Source of the DNA: Sweltsa coloradensis
Lineage: Eukaryota > Arthropoda > Insecta > Plecoptera > Chloroperlidae
DNA: 64,000 bases
Assembly (NCBI GenBank): GCA_024449915.1
Contig: JAMZAV010000160.1
Location: forward strand, 124,001 to 188,000
Reading direction: 5' to 3'
The translations under genes and the position numbers were made by a program. Numbering within the stretch: the stretch's first letter is position 1; each line of letters opens with the position of its first letter. Below, in pieces: positions 35,213-49,437 of the stretch. The notes below the pieces were generated by a model. That model was not told where the DNA came from. It made no database searches and was given only the letters and a program-made list of their open reading frames with translations.

Positions 35213-38200
35213 GCACACATTGTATTTTCGGGTATTCCGTGTGGTTTTATTTTTATTTATTCCAACGTTTCGGGTAGTTCTCCCTGCCCATCTTCAAGGA
35301 AATTAAACATAAAACAATATAAAAAACAAACAAAACCTTACTTCATAACAAACACTGCAACTAGATACATAGACAAAAAGTAAAACTAAACACTTCAGCT
35401 CTTTTCCAACATGCTTTCGACAAGGAACACTGGATTAACTTTGATGAAGCTAAAACCCTAGCCAAAGTTGAACATTAGGTGCCCCGTATCGTAAGAGAGG
35501 CGGTGGAGATGGAGAAGCGGAAACACAACATGAACACACGGGATGATGCCAAAAGACTTCCAGCCACATGGAAACAAACATGTTTTGCAAGGCTGTAATG
35601 TTCAACCCAAAGCTCTCCCTATGGAAATGTCTGCAGTCCGTCCTCCTCCAAGAGCTGACAAGAGAAGGAAGACTCAACAAGAACCCCTTGAGCCATCTAC
35701 TCGTACGCTGAGGTCATCTAAACAAACAGTAATAGGATAATGTTTATGGCTTCACATGGTTGTATAATTTGTCATGAGTAGGCCCTACCTATGTTTTCTA
35801 AGCTATTTAGTTGTTGTCTATGTATCTAGTTGCAGTGTTAGTTACGAAGTAAGGTTTTGTTTGTTTTCTATATTGTTTTATGTTTAATTTCCTTGAAGAT
35901 GGGCAGGGAGAACTACCCGAAACGTTGGAATAAATAAAAATAAAACCACACGGACTACCCGAAAATACAATGTGTGCGTATTCAATCCGTGAAAGTCTGC
36001 GATACAATATATATGTAGAGGCCTAATAAAATACCACAATAACATGACCAAATAAGGTAATATCCATTTTGTGTAAATTGTCAACGTTGGCTGCTCTCGC
36101 TTGACCTTGACGAGTGCCAGGTTATCTGAGACCAATTATACCCTTGGAATGTTATCCCTAAAAACTTTCAGTCAGTATATATTTTCTTTTCTTGTTTTAG
36201 GAAATACCTCATGGTGACCAAATCTGGACTTCTGGGCCCGCAGTTTCAATGTCCAACGAAGTATTTGAGTTTGGCTTTGGTCCAAATTGGGCCTCGGAAT
36301 ACCTTCAATCCAGTGAGAACAACTTGTAAGTAGTTTTTACTTTGTGACCTTCATGATTTAGGTGGAATACGGCTACCTATAGGCACTTGATACTGATTGA
36401 TTATTATTATTGATTGATTGATTATTGCCAAGGTATTTGGGTAAACCTTTACTTTGTGGATAAAATCCACCGCCATCTAGTGGACTTTGACATCATTTCC
36501 TTGGGAAAACTATTTTAACTCTTTGGTAACAAATAATACACTGCTTCCTCGATAGTATTTTGATTACTTCTAGGTGGCAGTGCATTGTGGCCAGATACCT
36601 CGTGCGAATTTTCGTTGCCATGGTAACGTTACTTTTGTTAAAATGTAATTTCCATCTACACTACTTATTGGATCAAAATAAAATTAACTTATTCGTAACC
36701 GGACGAACATTCTAAATGATTTGGCCACCTCAGATTTTGTCGATGTTTAGTTTAAAAAAAAACTTTCGATTAACTTTAATGTAGGGATGGGATTTGACCG
36801 GTCAAATTTAAATTTGGTCAATTGACTGGTCAATTGACTGGATTTATTTTTTAAATATTGTGACAAAAGCTTTTTTTATTTAAAAGCTTGTTAAATGCAT
36901 ATTAAGTGGCATATCATCATCGTCATCATCATCATCGTCGATGCTGTCATCAGTCCCTTTCTCCGATTCAGCTTCAGCTTACCCAGAAGCTATTATATTC
37001 TATTTGTCTATTATGATTCATAATATAACTACATAATAAATAATAATTAAACAAAATATTACCTAATTAAAACATTTTTAATTGAAAAAGAAAGAAAGAA
37101 ATGTTACCGTTTACATAACAATTCAAATTCAAATATAAAAATTCAAATAATTTCAAGTTTTAAATGCAATAATATACACATGTTATCTTTAAGTCAATTG
37201 ACTGGTCAATTGACCAAAAGTATTTGACCAGTCATTTGACCGGTCAATTGACCAGTCAATTGACATTGTGCAACCCTACTTTAATGTAACTTTAGTATAG
37301 ATTGGAGAAGGGTTGACAGGTTGGGAAAGCATAGAGAACATAAAACCCAGCCTGAAGGGCTGGGGGCCACAAAACTTTTCACCTGCTGATGACAACTGCA
37401 GCTAGTTTAAAGTTGTTTGTTACCTTAATCCACGACGCGAACTTTTTGAACGATTTTGCCACAAAACTAATGGGATTCAATCCAGATCGAAGCTTGCGGA
37501 TGGTCTAATATTCAACTTGATCTGAACCTCCGTTCGAACGTTATGGCGAGACATACAAACAAAAAAACAAAATAAAACAAAATCAGTGACTATTTTTTCC
37601 GGCAGAGTCAAATAGAAACGCTCGCTTCGTTCGCTTATTAATTTTAGGTAGGCCTACTGTGCCTTAACTTACAAATAATGGTTCATTTCATTAAATAGCA
37701 TTGTGTTATTCATCAGCCTATGTTTGTAGCTACGGCTAGAACCAGTAGGCAGATATTTATTAGGGATGTGCGGATAGCCGAAATTTCAGTTTGGTTTGGA
37801 TATTTAGTATCCGAACCGAAGAGCGGCAAATTGGAACCGAGTTCGGTCCGGTTTCGGATAGTTTGAATCGCGCGCGCAAGACACGACTTCTCGCCAGTAG
37901 AAGGCTTTCCCACACTACAACTTTAACAGTCAGCCGGGCCAGCTGGATCGAGCGTGCACTTGGGTCGGCGCTTGTCCCCCCACTCCTCTCAGTCGGTCAT
38001 CCCCACCCGTGCACAGTCAGCTGTGAAGTGGATCGTATGCGCACCGGTGTCCGCACACACCCCTCCCCACCTCTCAGCCAGCTACGACCTTGGCTATGAC
38101 GAGTTACATCGCCGCAACTATCTCTCTCACACTCATACGCTTACGCGCTAACACACAGATGCTGGCAACGGCGCTGGACTGTTATAGATATTATAGTCCT

Positions 38201-41200
38201 GTTACGTAAATATTTTGTTTTATCATTAATAATGAAGTAATACACATAAAGACTACTATTATTTGGCAATTTTATAGATATTATATTTGTATGTTTTTAC
38301 ATTGGCCTGTTAAGTTGTCAAGTGGTTTATCTCAGTAATCCATAAATTAATGTTTTTACTTTTTATTCATATTTTGATGGAACCGGAACCGAAAAATCGG
38401 GTAGGCCTACTTTACTATCCGGAACCGGAACCAAAACCTGGAACCGCACATCCCTAATATTTATACTTCTTTATATAATTGGTATGCCTTAACCTCTACA
38501 AATAATGGTTTATTTGTGGTATTTACAAATGTTCCCAGCTTTGTATTTGGCCTACTAATCTAAAGCCTACAATAATCTCTGTTTAGGCTTGAATAACACA
38601 CTGGTTACAGATTGAAGCCATAGGAAAAGACTGAATGAGCTCTTGGGTTCACTGTATTGGTGTGTTCAAGACAAAAATACTTTTTGGAAATTCACTTTCT
38701 CAAACCAACACCATATGACCACCTTTCTATATGACCGCATTTTTGGCTTACTATGCAATCATGCGTGTCATAAATGTAGGCTTAATATGCAAGGTCTAGA
38801 GCAACTGTTGACAAATTCAGCAGATGTCCATTAGCATGGTGTAATATTCCCTCACAACGAGGTGGCACGGGTAAACCGGGGTCTGGGGCTGAGTCCTAGC
38901 TGCCGGAAGCCGAAAAACGCGTTTTGAGGCAATATCCTTATCATAAAAAAGAAAGCCAATACTTCATTTATATAAATTTTACGTCATAGAAGTTTGATCC
39001 TCTTGTCAGTGTAAAGTAGGCCTAAGCTCGTGATCTAGCGCTGCACGTCTTATCGGGTTTCAGCCATCTCGTCAACTTTGCTAATTTGAACTTTGTGTCC
39101 CAAAATGCTGTTTTCCAGGAGGTGCAATTTCAAATACCACTTGCTCTAATAACCGGCAAGATTGCAGTATTCCTACTTTTGTTTAATATGATACACAAAA
39201 TAACTCTTGAGATCGCTCTAGGCCCTAGACACAAAAATAACTCTGAGATCGCTCTAGGCCCTAGTTTCAACCTGTGCTAGGACTACGAGATTCTTGGCGT
39301 GTGTAATGATTTCATTATTGTTGCTTTTGTCCTACGATATAAACCGCTTGTTATCAGATCGGGCGGATGTTGCACAAGATCTAGGGTTGTCGGTGGATTC
39401 TAATCTTTCTTGCCAATTATGTCACATGAAGTTTAAAAGTTAAAACGTAGCGTAGATTGGTTTTGCGTCGCTCTTCGTCTTGCTTACGCGCCTCTTTGTT
39501 AAGTGATTAATTTGTAGTTACGTGCCTTGTCGGTTGTTGCCTATTGGAAGACTGGAGCCTGAACTTGATGGTATCGTTTTTGGGCGCAGTGTTGATAGAT
39601 GGCCATGCAAGTCTATTGCAGGTGCGGCAATTCAAATGCTGGACGGCAAAAACAGTGTGTTCACATTACTGGGAAACGCTCTGTTGGACGCGTTGATAAG
39701 CGAGCACGTCCTATAGCTAGACCCACATTACAATTTATTAAAATTGTAAAATTTGCGACGTTAGCTGTCCACGGGGCCATGTTTCCAATATAATTTATTA
39801 TTGCCAAGGTAGGCCTATTTGGGTAAACCTTTAATTTGTAGATAAAATCCACCGCCATCTAGAGGACCTTGACATCATTTCTTTGGGAAAACGTAACAAA
39901 TAATACACTGCTTCCTCGATAGTATTTTGATTACTTCTAGGTGGCAGTGCATAGTGCGAACCTCGTACGAGTTTTCGTTGCCATGGTAACGTTACTTTTG
40001 TTATAATGTAATTTCCATCTACACTACTTATCGGATCAAAATAAAATTAACATATTCGTGACCGGACGGACATTCTAAATGATTTGGCCACCTCAGATTT
40101 TGTCGCCGTTTAGTTTGAAAAAAAAACTTTTGATTAACTTTAATGTAACTTTTTAACTTTTTGAACGATTTTGCCACAAAACTAATGGCATTCAATCGGG
40201 AACAAAGCTTGCGGATGGTCAAAATTTCAACTCGATCCGAGCCTCCGTTCGAACGTTATGGCGAGACATACAAAAAAAAAAAAAAAACAAAACCAGTGAC
40301 TATTTTTTCCGACAGAGTCAAATGGAAACGCTCGCTTCGCTCGCTCAATAAGCAATCTGCGAGTGTAAATGCCCTAATTCGCAAGTGTCAGATTTCCACT
40401 GCAAATTGCGAGCTTGCGAGTGAAATTGTCAGGGGTCGGTCTAGAGATATATCAGAGTGATGAGGATTGCCAAAGTGTGCCCTGTTTATAAAAACAATGA
40501 TCCTCTGTACTGTTGCCCATGCCACTTGCTGAAAACAATGCCTAGAAGTTCTGGTGTTCCAAAAAAAAATTAACCCACAATTATATTAGTGTCTAACTGA
40601 ATATTAAATACTTTTCAGGGAAGCTGCTGACGCATGGGTTGATGAAACTGAGAAAATCGCTGCCGGCAATGAGCGTAATGAACTTCGAGAGACGGCTAGT
40701 GCGCTACTAGCTCAGCCTGCTGCTGATGATCCAAAGTTCACATACTCTAAGGTGCTTTACTAGCAGTAGTAAATGGACATAGCTTTCTTTACCTTGACAT
40801 TAAACGTCAACACAAGCCCATTTATAAGTTCATGCTAAAACGTATTGAACCCTCATTTGGATCAAGTTAATGCAACTTAGTTCCCACCAAACACAAATCA
40901 ATTGTCATGTATTATGGTTTGGGGCACAAGTTTAAGGAAATAAAATCAAGGCATGTTCTCGAGAATTTTCACGGTTAGATAGATCATCGTTTCTTTCAAC
41001 TTTAGTTAGAACAATTTGACAGCTGCCGGCCTTTATCAAAATTGCTTATATTTTATTTACGAAATATTTGGCATGCATTTTATGCATTCAAAATTCAAAT
41101 GTTTCGTCTCTAGTTGTGATGGGCCAAACATATATCTGGTAACATTTTTAATGGTGTATCCATTCTTTTGCAGTTCATGAAGTTTATGGGCAACATTAGC

Positions 41201-44200
41201 GATGGTGATATCACCATTGAGAATGGTGAAATAATTGAAAATTCAACTGGTGGATCTGCTTGGCATGACGAATTTCTGAACGGTGCACCAAATAATGTCC
41301 AGAGGAAGAGGAGAGAGGCTCAGAAGTGGACGGAAGAGTTTGTTGCAAAAGAGGAAGAGGGTAGGTTATTAAAAGGTTTTTGTGTTACTCTAGGGTAGGT
41401 CTAGTGATGGCAAAACGTTTTCAAAACTAATACCTCAAAAATATATTTGTTTTTTAAACATGTTTCTGCATGTCACTTCAACTTCATCTCATAATGTTGT
41501 TAATTTTCATCAGCAATCTTGTCTACCCTCGGAGAATATTTGGCACACTTTTGGTGTGGGTGATCCAAGCCAAACTTTAATATCATTGTATTAGTAATCA
41601 CAAAGTGTCGAAAAGGCCAACCTGCTAGTTAAGTTTAGATTGGAGAAATGTTGACAGGTTGGGATAGCATAGGGAAACTACGTTTTGAAGGTGGGAAGGA
41701 AATTGGTTCTTTCTCTCTCTCTCTCGGGGCACGTAAGAGTGAGCGGGGTACGAAAATGTAACTCACCGTATCTTTTGTCTCTCGCAAAAGAAATCAAAAC
41801 CAATGACACCACAAGATGCGTAATTTTGTGAAGTTGATAATAATATCCTGCAAAGCTCGATAAACGCTTCCTAAATTCAAACTAATACGAGTTAAATGGA
41901 CTCATGTTTGAGTGCTAGTAAAATGTAAATGACTGAGCGGCAACCTAGGCGAGCCGCGAGACGTAGCTGTGGCATCCTCGCATTCCAGGCGCCTGTCCGT
42001 GGTACTACATGCTCGCTACATTTATTTTGAATTCAAGATTTTGTTGGCATATATAGGCCTGTAGGGTATATTTTAAGTAGGCAATGTATAATTTATAGGG
42101 CTGTGCGAGACTCGATATTTTGAGACAATCTCGAGCAAGGTTGTTTGCTCGAAACTCGCTCCATTTGCTCCGTAATAATCAACAACAACAATGTAAATGT
42201 AGAGTTAGTTCAACTAAAAATTACAAATATTGTTATTAATATTTGGAATAGAGTAGAGTTCTGTAGTATATCCTGCAAATCTTGAGCAAAGATTTAACTT
42301 TCTTGCAGTATGAATAAAATTCCGGTCCGTGGACGGGTTCACGTGCAATTGCTTATGAAACATTTAGCACGGGTTAATCACCTATTCAATGCTGATGGGA
42401 GAGAACCGGACAAAGCCCACTTAGTAGGGCTGTGCGAATAGTGATTTTTCAGTTTGAATCGAATATCGAATATTCAAATGCAAAAAGTTCGAATATCGAA
42501 TAACGAATAATTTTTTCTTTCGAATAGTTTCGAATAATGATTAAATAACAGCATTTTTTCATTAAGTTGAGTTTTATTTATTAGTGTTTAATATTTACAC
42601 GAGATCAACATCAAGATTTGTATGTAGGCCTACCTTAGGCTTGCTATCTTTAAAAGAGAAAACATATCCACGTGTCTTTTCTAGTGACTGACCAGGGGTG
42701 ATGTTGCAGCAAAATAAAAAACCATAGACCATAGATGGCCTAAGATGAATATATTGGCTTATATTTTGAGCCTAGGCCTAGGTCCTACTGAAAATCAAGA
42801 CAAGTATGACTTAATAACATGCCTAGGCCTAGACCCTTGCCTAGCCTAGGCCTAAACCTAGGGCCTAGCCTTTGTGTATACAATTCCTTTGGCTTAGGCC
42901 TAGGCCTACCACAAATCAAGACAAGTCTGACTTGATAACATGCCCTAGGTACCTAGGCCCTAGACTGGTCCTTATCACAAAGATAAGTGATCGATAGGCC
43001 TAGCCTAAGCCTAGGCTCACTAATTTCAGTGAAACCGAGGCCTAGCTGCTAGTCTAGGCTAGGGCTTTCTAAACCCAAAGCCTAGGGCTAGGCCTAGAAT
43101 CAATCAACAGAACATATTTTATACAGGGGCTAGGCCTAGGCCCAAGGTAGTATGTCAAAAGATCAACAAGTCCCAAATGGGGTTTGAACTTGATTGCAAA
43201 TGCCTTGCAAACGCGTTGTCATCTTCCACAACTTAATACAGCACAAGAACACCAAAATAATTAATTTAATCATTAAAAAATCGCTAAGACAACGAACACT
43301 CGTCAGAACAATCACAATGAAGCAGTTCAAAGACAGGTTATGAAGGTTTTGATGCCATTTTTGTTGCCATCACGAAATTTTTCTTTAGTCGACGCTAGCG
43401 CGATCTATTGGCGAAAACGTAAACTTCTTGTACCAAAGTCGAGCTCTGGCGGCGAAAATTCAAACTCCTTGCACTTTTAGCGGGCTTTTTAACAGTAACT
43501 GCGAGACTCGCAATGAAGCCAAAATAGTTCGAATTCCGAATACCGGTAGTTACTATTCGAATTTCGAATCGAATATTGGAAAAAAATTATTTGCGAATAT
43601 TATTCGAAAGTCGAATATTCGCACAGCCCTACCACTTAGGTTCCTTATAGACAACATATTGATTGTTCATTGTTCTCTATGCTTTCCCAACCTGCCAACC
43701 CTTCTCTAATCTAAGCTTAATGGCAAAATGAGAAAGCCAAACAGATAGGCTCACGTGAACCGCAGATTTAAATTAGCAAATATTATCACATACGATATTA
43801 GTAATCAGATTTTTTTAAAGTTGGCAAGTCTAGTAAGTAGGGTATCCGAATTTTGAATAGAATATTTAATATTAGTCAGTAAATGTCCATGAATGGTGTA
43901 AATTTAGAATACATTTTGCTCTTGCCTAGAATATAGGTCTACTATATAAATAGAACAGTTTTTTTATGCAAAATCATAACTTAAGATTAAGAAGTTAAGT
44001 CTGTCATCATCAGTCACAAAGTTTTAATTTACGATGCATGTTCTGTTAATCTTCAGATGGTGCTGCCGAAAAGGAAGAAGTGCAACGAAGTCTGTTGGAG
44101 GTGATGGAAGATGCTAAACGGGATCTTAGTATACAACCCGATCAGCAGCCATGGTTCTTCAATTCAGATGGTGACAATGAATACCATTTTGAGCCCTTTA

Positions 44201-47200
44201 GCGTAAGTGGAAAACAAACTAAACTAGCGCTCTTCTTATGTGCCATTTCTTTTCAAGGATATTGTATTACAGTTTAAAACCACTACCACAACATCAAGCC
44301 TATAGAGTAAAGATCTGCCGACACCTCAAAAGCCCTTGCCAAACAGACGAATCCGAGTTGACTGAAATACACGCGTGTACCACGGGTTAACGCTAGATAA
44401 GAGAAGAGGTGGGCAGCGGCGTGGTGATATCAATCCCGCGACCGTCAGCTTATTAGGGAGATGTGTTCCTCACGGCTGCCGGCGAGAACTGAGCCGTACG
44501 GCACCCGTATCCGTATCTACGGCACATACCTAAAATAGATGATGAACTTGGCCTTGAGGCGCGCACACATAATGGCGTGGGCCACGTTGGGATCTAATTG
44601 TTATTAGCTCAGAGCCATTTATGCGGTGTCACTGACACTTTGAAAACTGATATTAATAGGACCTAAACATTTTTATAATACAATATTTCTTGTGTTCTAA
44701 ATTATTGCTTTGTCTGTTTTGTGTGTATTGACTCACTTAACACTTATAATAAAATCAAATATCAATATGAATAAAATATAAATACTAATGATGACATCGG
44801 GTACCCGGTTCTAGAAATTACCCGGAGCCGATTTTAAGATCCGGGTATATTTCGCGGCCGTTTTTAGACTAATTCACCAGTTTAAATTATGCGCTACATG
44901 ATTGCGGTCTTTCCCGCGGAGCGTGCCCGCTGCCTAAAGAGTAACTGGAGTCGACGACAGAGCGCGTTGTAAGCTATCACATGCTTACGTCCGTCTCAGC
45001 GAGTCGTGCCCATGCCACGAGTGAGTGCAAGAGAGAAAGATGCGGCGATAAATCTTGGGCACTGCCGTCTGCGAGGTGCGCGTATGATCCAACCAACTCA
45101 CACTCACAGCTGACTGACAAAGATGGTTGGTGTAGAAGAAGAATTCACGATGCGATCATCTTTCAACCGATTCACGAAATTCGTAATCACGACTAAGGGG
45201 ATTGTTATTCCTGGGCTTATCATCTTTCTTTCCCAGGCTTATCTTGCGACGAAAGCTTCAGCGCGGGCGATAGTAGTGAGAGATTTTCCCACATGCGATG
45301 CATGTTTGTTTACCCCTGCTTTCTGCACGTAGGCCTAGGCCTACCTACGACGAGTTACACTTCCTGTACAGTGTACAGTAAGATCTCTCTTATCCGATCT
45401 CCTCTTATCCGATGTTCCGTGTTAACCGAGCCGCCAAAAAAAAAAAAAAATAAATAAATAAAAAAAAATTAAAGTTTTAAATACGTAAATAAAACATAAA
45501 AATAATTACAGACGCCGCGCCGCACTTTTTTAAATGTACTCGCATACATTTGTAGGCATGCCTTACGAGTGAGTGCAAAGAAGATAGATCGGCGATATAT
45601 CTCGACTTTCGAGCAGTGTGCATCAGTGTACTGAGCGTATAGAGTTCAGTGGTCAGTGTGCGTCGGGCGCATCGCCGGTAAGCGTCAGTGCCACCCACTG
45701 AGCATATAGAGGTCAGTGTGCGTCGCGCGCCTGCGCGTGCGCATACGATCCAGCCATCTCACACACAGCTGTTCAAAGATGGTCGTTGTGGAACTAGATG
45801 CAATCATGTTTCAACCGATTCACTAAATTCGTAATCACGACGCATTGAATTGTTATTCCTGGGCTTATCTTATTTCTTTCAGCGCGGGCAACATCTTGCG
45901 TCGTGAGCTTCAGCGCGGGCATAGTAGTGAGAGGTTTTCCCACATGAGAAAGAGAGCTAGGCCTAGGCCTATGTTTGCATTGTAGGCCTAGGCCTACTGC
46001 GTCGAGTTTAGGCCTAGGCCTAGGCCTAGACATACGTTTTTATTACGACATGTAGGCCTAATTGTGTACGTGTGTTCGTGAGCTTGAATTACAAGCTATT
46101 AAATCATTTAGTATACCCTGTATGAAGTGTATCGTGTGTATTTTATGTTCCTTTATCCATTACATGTGTCATATATCATTTTACCACATCAGGCTATGCT
46201 ACGAGAGCAAATAAACAATTGATCCGCGCCATCCGAGTTTTTCGCAAATCCGAGGTGCCCCCGGTCTCATCCAACTCGGATAAGAGAGATCTTACTGTAA
46301 TTGGTAAACTAATCTTTGGTGTAATGAAGAATGAAGATCATTGCCTGGTTATCAACGCGTGTCTTTATTTTTGTACGATTATTGCAAAAGTTTCCAGAGA
46401 CGGAAACGTAGTCAGTCGATATGACCTTCAAACCAACTAGTAGGCCTGGGAAACAGCCCCCAAAGGGATTGGATACACAAAGAAACAGCGTTTCCACACA
46501 TCAAGATGTAACAGGACCCGGGTAATTTGAGTGCTGGAACCGGTTCCGAATTTTACTACCCAATGTCATCCCTAATAAAAACTATATTTAAAAAAAAATG
46601 CTTGCTTTTCTACTGTAGGCCTACTTTAATTGTGTATGTAAAGACCTATAATCTGTAATATTTAAAAGAAGTTCTGAAGGCAAAGTATCAATTGGTTGTT
46701 TTTTGTTCTATAGGAGTACACGTTTTCAGAGGTAAATCCAATGCAAGGTAACACAAATGCTCTTGAAGAAGGCCACAAACTGAGGGCAGCTGGAGATTTG
46801 CCTGGGGCGGTACTGTGTTACGAAAGTGCTGTGCAGCAGGATGTCGAGAATGCAGAGGCCTGGCTCTACCTGGGTAAAACACAGCAAGAAAATGAACAGG
46901 TAAAGCAAACTCTGCATTACACCTTTTCTTTAGATTTTCAGTTGTGGTCAGCCCCAGTGTGTACTCGGTAAAGTTCAATTGAGTATAGGGATGGGTCGTT
47001 TAAACGCGCATGTAGGTAGAGTATAAATAACGTTTAGAGTTTTATATAAACGTGTAAACGTGATAGTAAATTTTTTTTTTCATAAACAAAATGTTATTTT
47101 ATCACTTTCGGAGCCTACACAAACACAGGCTAACAAATTAGGGCGAAATTTTTCTAAAAGTGCGTAATTTTGGTGGAGGTGCCGGGTCCCAGGCTGTATT

Positions 47201-49402
47201 AAGGCATCTTGTCTGTTAAAATGCGAGTGTGAGAATAAAAGCGTTGTTTATTACTCGTCGGCAGGTCATTAGTACAAAATTAGGATTTTTGTTGTAAAAC
47301 CTAGGCCTCCGCCGACCTAAAATTTATTATTTATTTATTTTTTTTTTTTTCTAGAAAATGGGGCTTAAAACGTTTAAACGCAAAAATTTCAAGGGGTGAA
47401 ACGTTTAGGAAATTAAATGCTTTTTCCCATCCCTAATTGAGTTGTTGGTTTACCCTCTTTCTACTTTTTTTTTAAATATTGATGAAGTGGGCAAGGCTAG
47501 AATGTTTCACGGTTATGTATTTAAATTGGTTGGCTAAGGTGTGTATTATGGCATTTACCCCAATAAAAATCATATTGAATATAGTCAGTCTGGATCACGA
47601 GAGGACTAAAAGAGTCATGGTACCAACAGCTTGCCTGAAGTGGAGGTGCCAATGGAAACACTTTTGATACTTTCAATATGCATGCATATGCATGCAATAT
47701 GTATGCAGATATATAAAAAAATGCAGCTAAGGAAAATAAAAATAGGTAGGATATGCCATTTAAATAGACTCATAAATCTTATTACAGATAATTTTGACGG
47801 GAATCCAGCAAATATTTTTTTCTTATTCCTGGTAATCAATCATTTTTACTCATGAGTAGAATTTGTGCCTAGGCCCACATTCTAGGCCAACTGTATATAG
47901 ACCAACTGTATAGACCTACAATTTTTAGTTTCACAGGTGCTTAGGTGAAGGCTACAATTGTACTTTGATGGCAAACTGATAGTTTCACATCATTAACACA
48001 TTGTATCCAAAGCATAACCGTATTGCCACTTTTGCTGCTTTATAGAGATGTTCAACGATATCGATATTGCGGAAAAATTGAGCCTATTTTCGATATCGAT
48101 ACCCCGCCGTCATATCGGAAATATTGCGATATCGTAGCTTTATTATTCTCCATGTTAAATGTCCCGCCGCGGTCTGCACTACACATTTCTGCAGTTCAAC
48201 GGAATGCTCCTCCCACTTCTCCGCTACTATCCCCGCCAGCGCCTAGCCGATGCGCGCGCACCTCCTACACTGAGAGCGGTAGAGATAGCGCTTTCCCCTC
48301 CAGCCACGCTCTCGATTCACGTAGCGCGCTGCATGGGACTTCAGTCAAGTTGCATCCGTCGTAGTGACAACATCGACGACCGACTCGTTATCTTTACACG
48401 CTCCGAGTTCAAGCATTATTTATTATGAGGTATAAAAAACATGTTTCAAGTAGATTCACTTGAAAATCTCGATGACTTAACTAATATCCCATCAATATCA
48501 AGCACACAAGACTAGCATTTACGATCACGTATGAAAAATCGTCATTTTCGCGGTCAAAAAAAATTTGATATCGCGATATCGATATTACTTTTGAAATTTC
48601 GATATCGCGATACGATATCGACAAAATTGCGCTGATATCGATGCTGAAAAAAAATTGTTGAACATCTCTACTGCTTTATAAAGACGAACCCTGCCTGCAT
48701 GAAACAAATAACTATCATGGTCTGACTCTGACCCATGCTCATTATTCACTGAATTGTCTTAGTACAATGATGCAAGTGAGTTGTATGTGTAATGTGTATG
48801 TAAGGCTTAATATTAGCCTAGACAATGAAAGGTCTTTGGACCAGCCAAGGCCTACAAGTTTCTATTTGAACATGTAGGCCTACTAATTATTTAATTGTAG
48901 CTTATTAGTAATATTCGATGATCCATAATTGGCCGCATGTAAATTCCAAAAATGTTTTTGTAGAAGGTTTAAGCTAATGCTCGAGGCATATGCGAGTACT
49001 GTACAGTGTAGGTCTACAATGTAGGGTACTTCTATCTACGTTATGCACAAAACTTGTTTTTAATCATCTTTCATCGTCATCATCTCGAATAGCCTTAGTG
49101 CATTAATAGAGACATTAACATTAAGCAACAAAAATCATCATCATTATCATGCTAACAAACATGTTTTGATTCCAGGACCCATTTGCAATACCTGCTCTGA
49201 AGAAAGCTCGGGCGCTCGATCCAACTAACCTATCTTGCCTCATGGCTCTTGCCGTGAGCTATACGAACGAAAGCTACCAGAGACAGGCTTGCGATTCATT
49301 GAGGGTAAGTTTACACTACCTCTATCAGCACTGAATTTATTTGTAGTATTACCTGTTTCTTTGCATTAGGTTTATCAAATTGTTGTCCATGATTATTCCT
49401 CA

Positions 49403-49437
<35 letters not shown>

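Larger units (their letters stand above)
41631..43720. mobile_element. TIR element family D carrying a nested hAT MITE
   Basis: Left end aagtttagattggagaaatg...gacaggttgggatagcatag and right end (inverted) aagcttagattagagaaggg...gcaggttgggaaagcatag form about 45-bp inverted ends. Solo ends occur at 33915 and 37297. The 42425-43631 hAT element sits near the right end. No transposase seen. Confidence 0.7.

Noticed and set aside
39522..39793. Two overlapping 64-codon frames, one with several Cys residues
   Set aside because: No zinc-binding spacing, no splice sites fitting PEX5 phases, and the neighbouring exon pairs join without it.
45123..45332. 69-codon frame with a hydrophobic segment
   Set aside because: It lies in the core of a hAT element and its relative in the nested element is not open; treated as chance.
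46741..46971. Separate small TPR gene
   Set aside because: It is PEX5 exon 7 plus read-through into the intron. The true exon starts at 46714 and ends at 46899.
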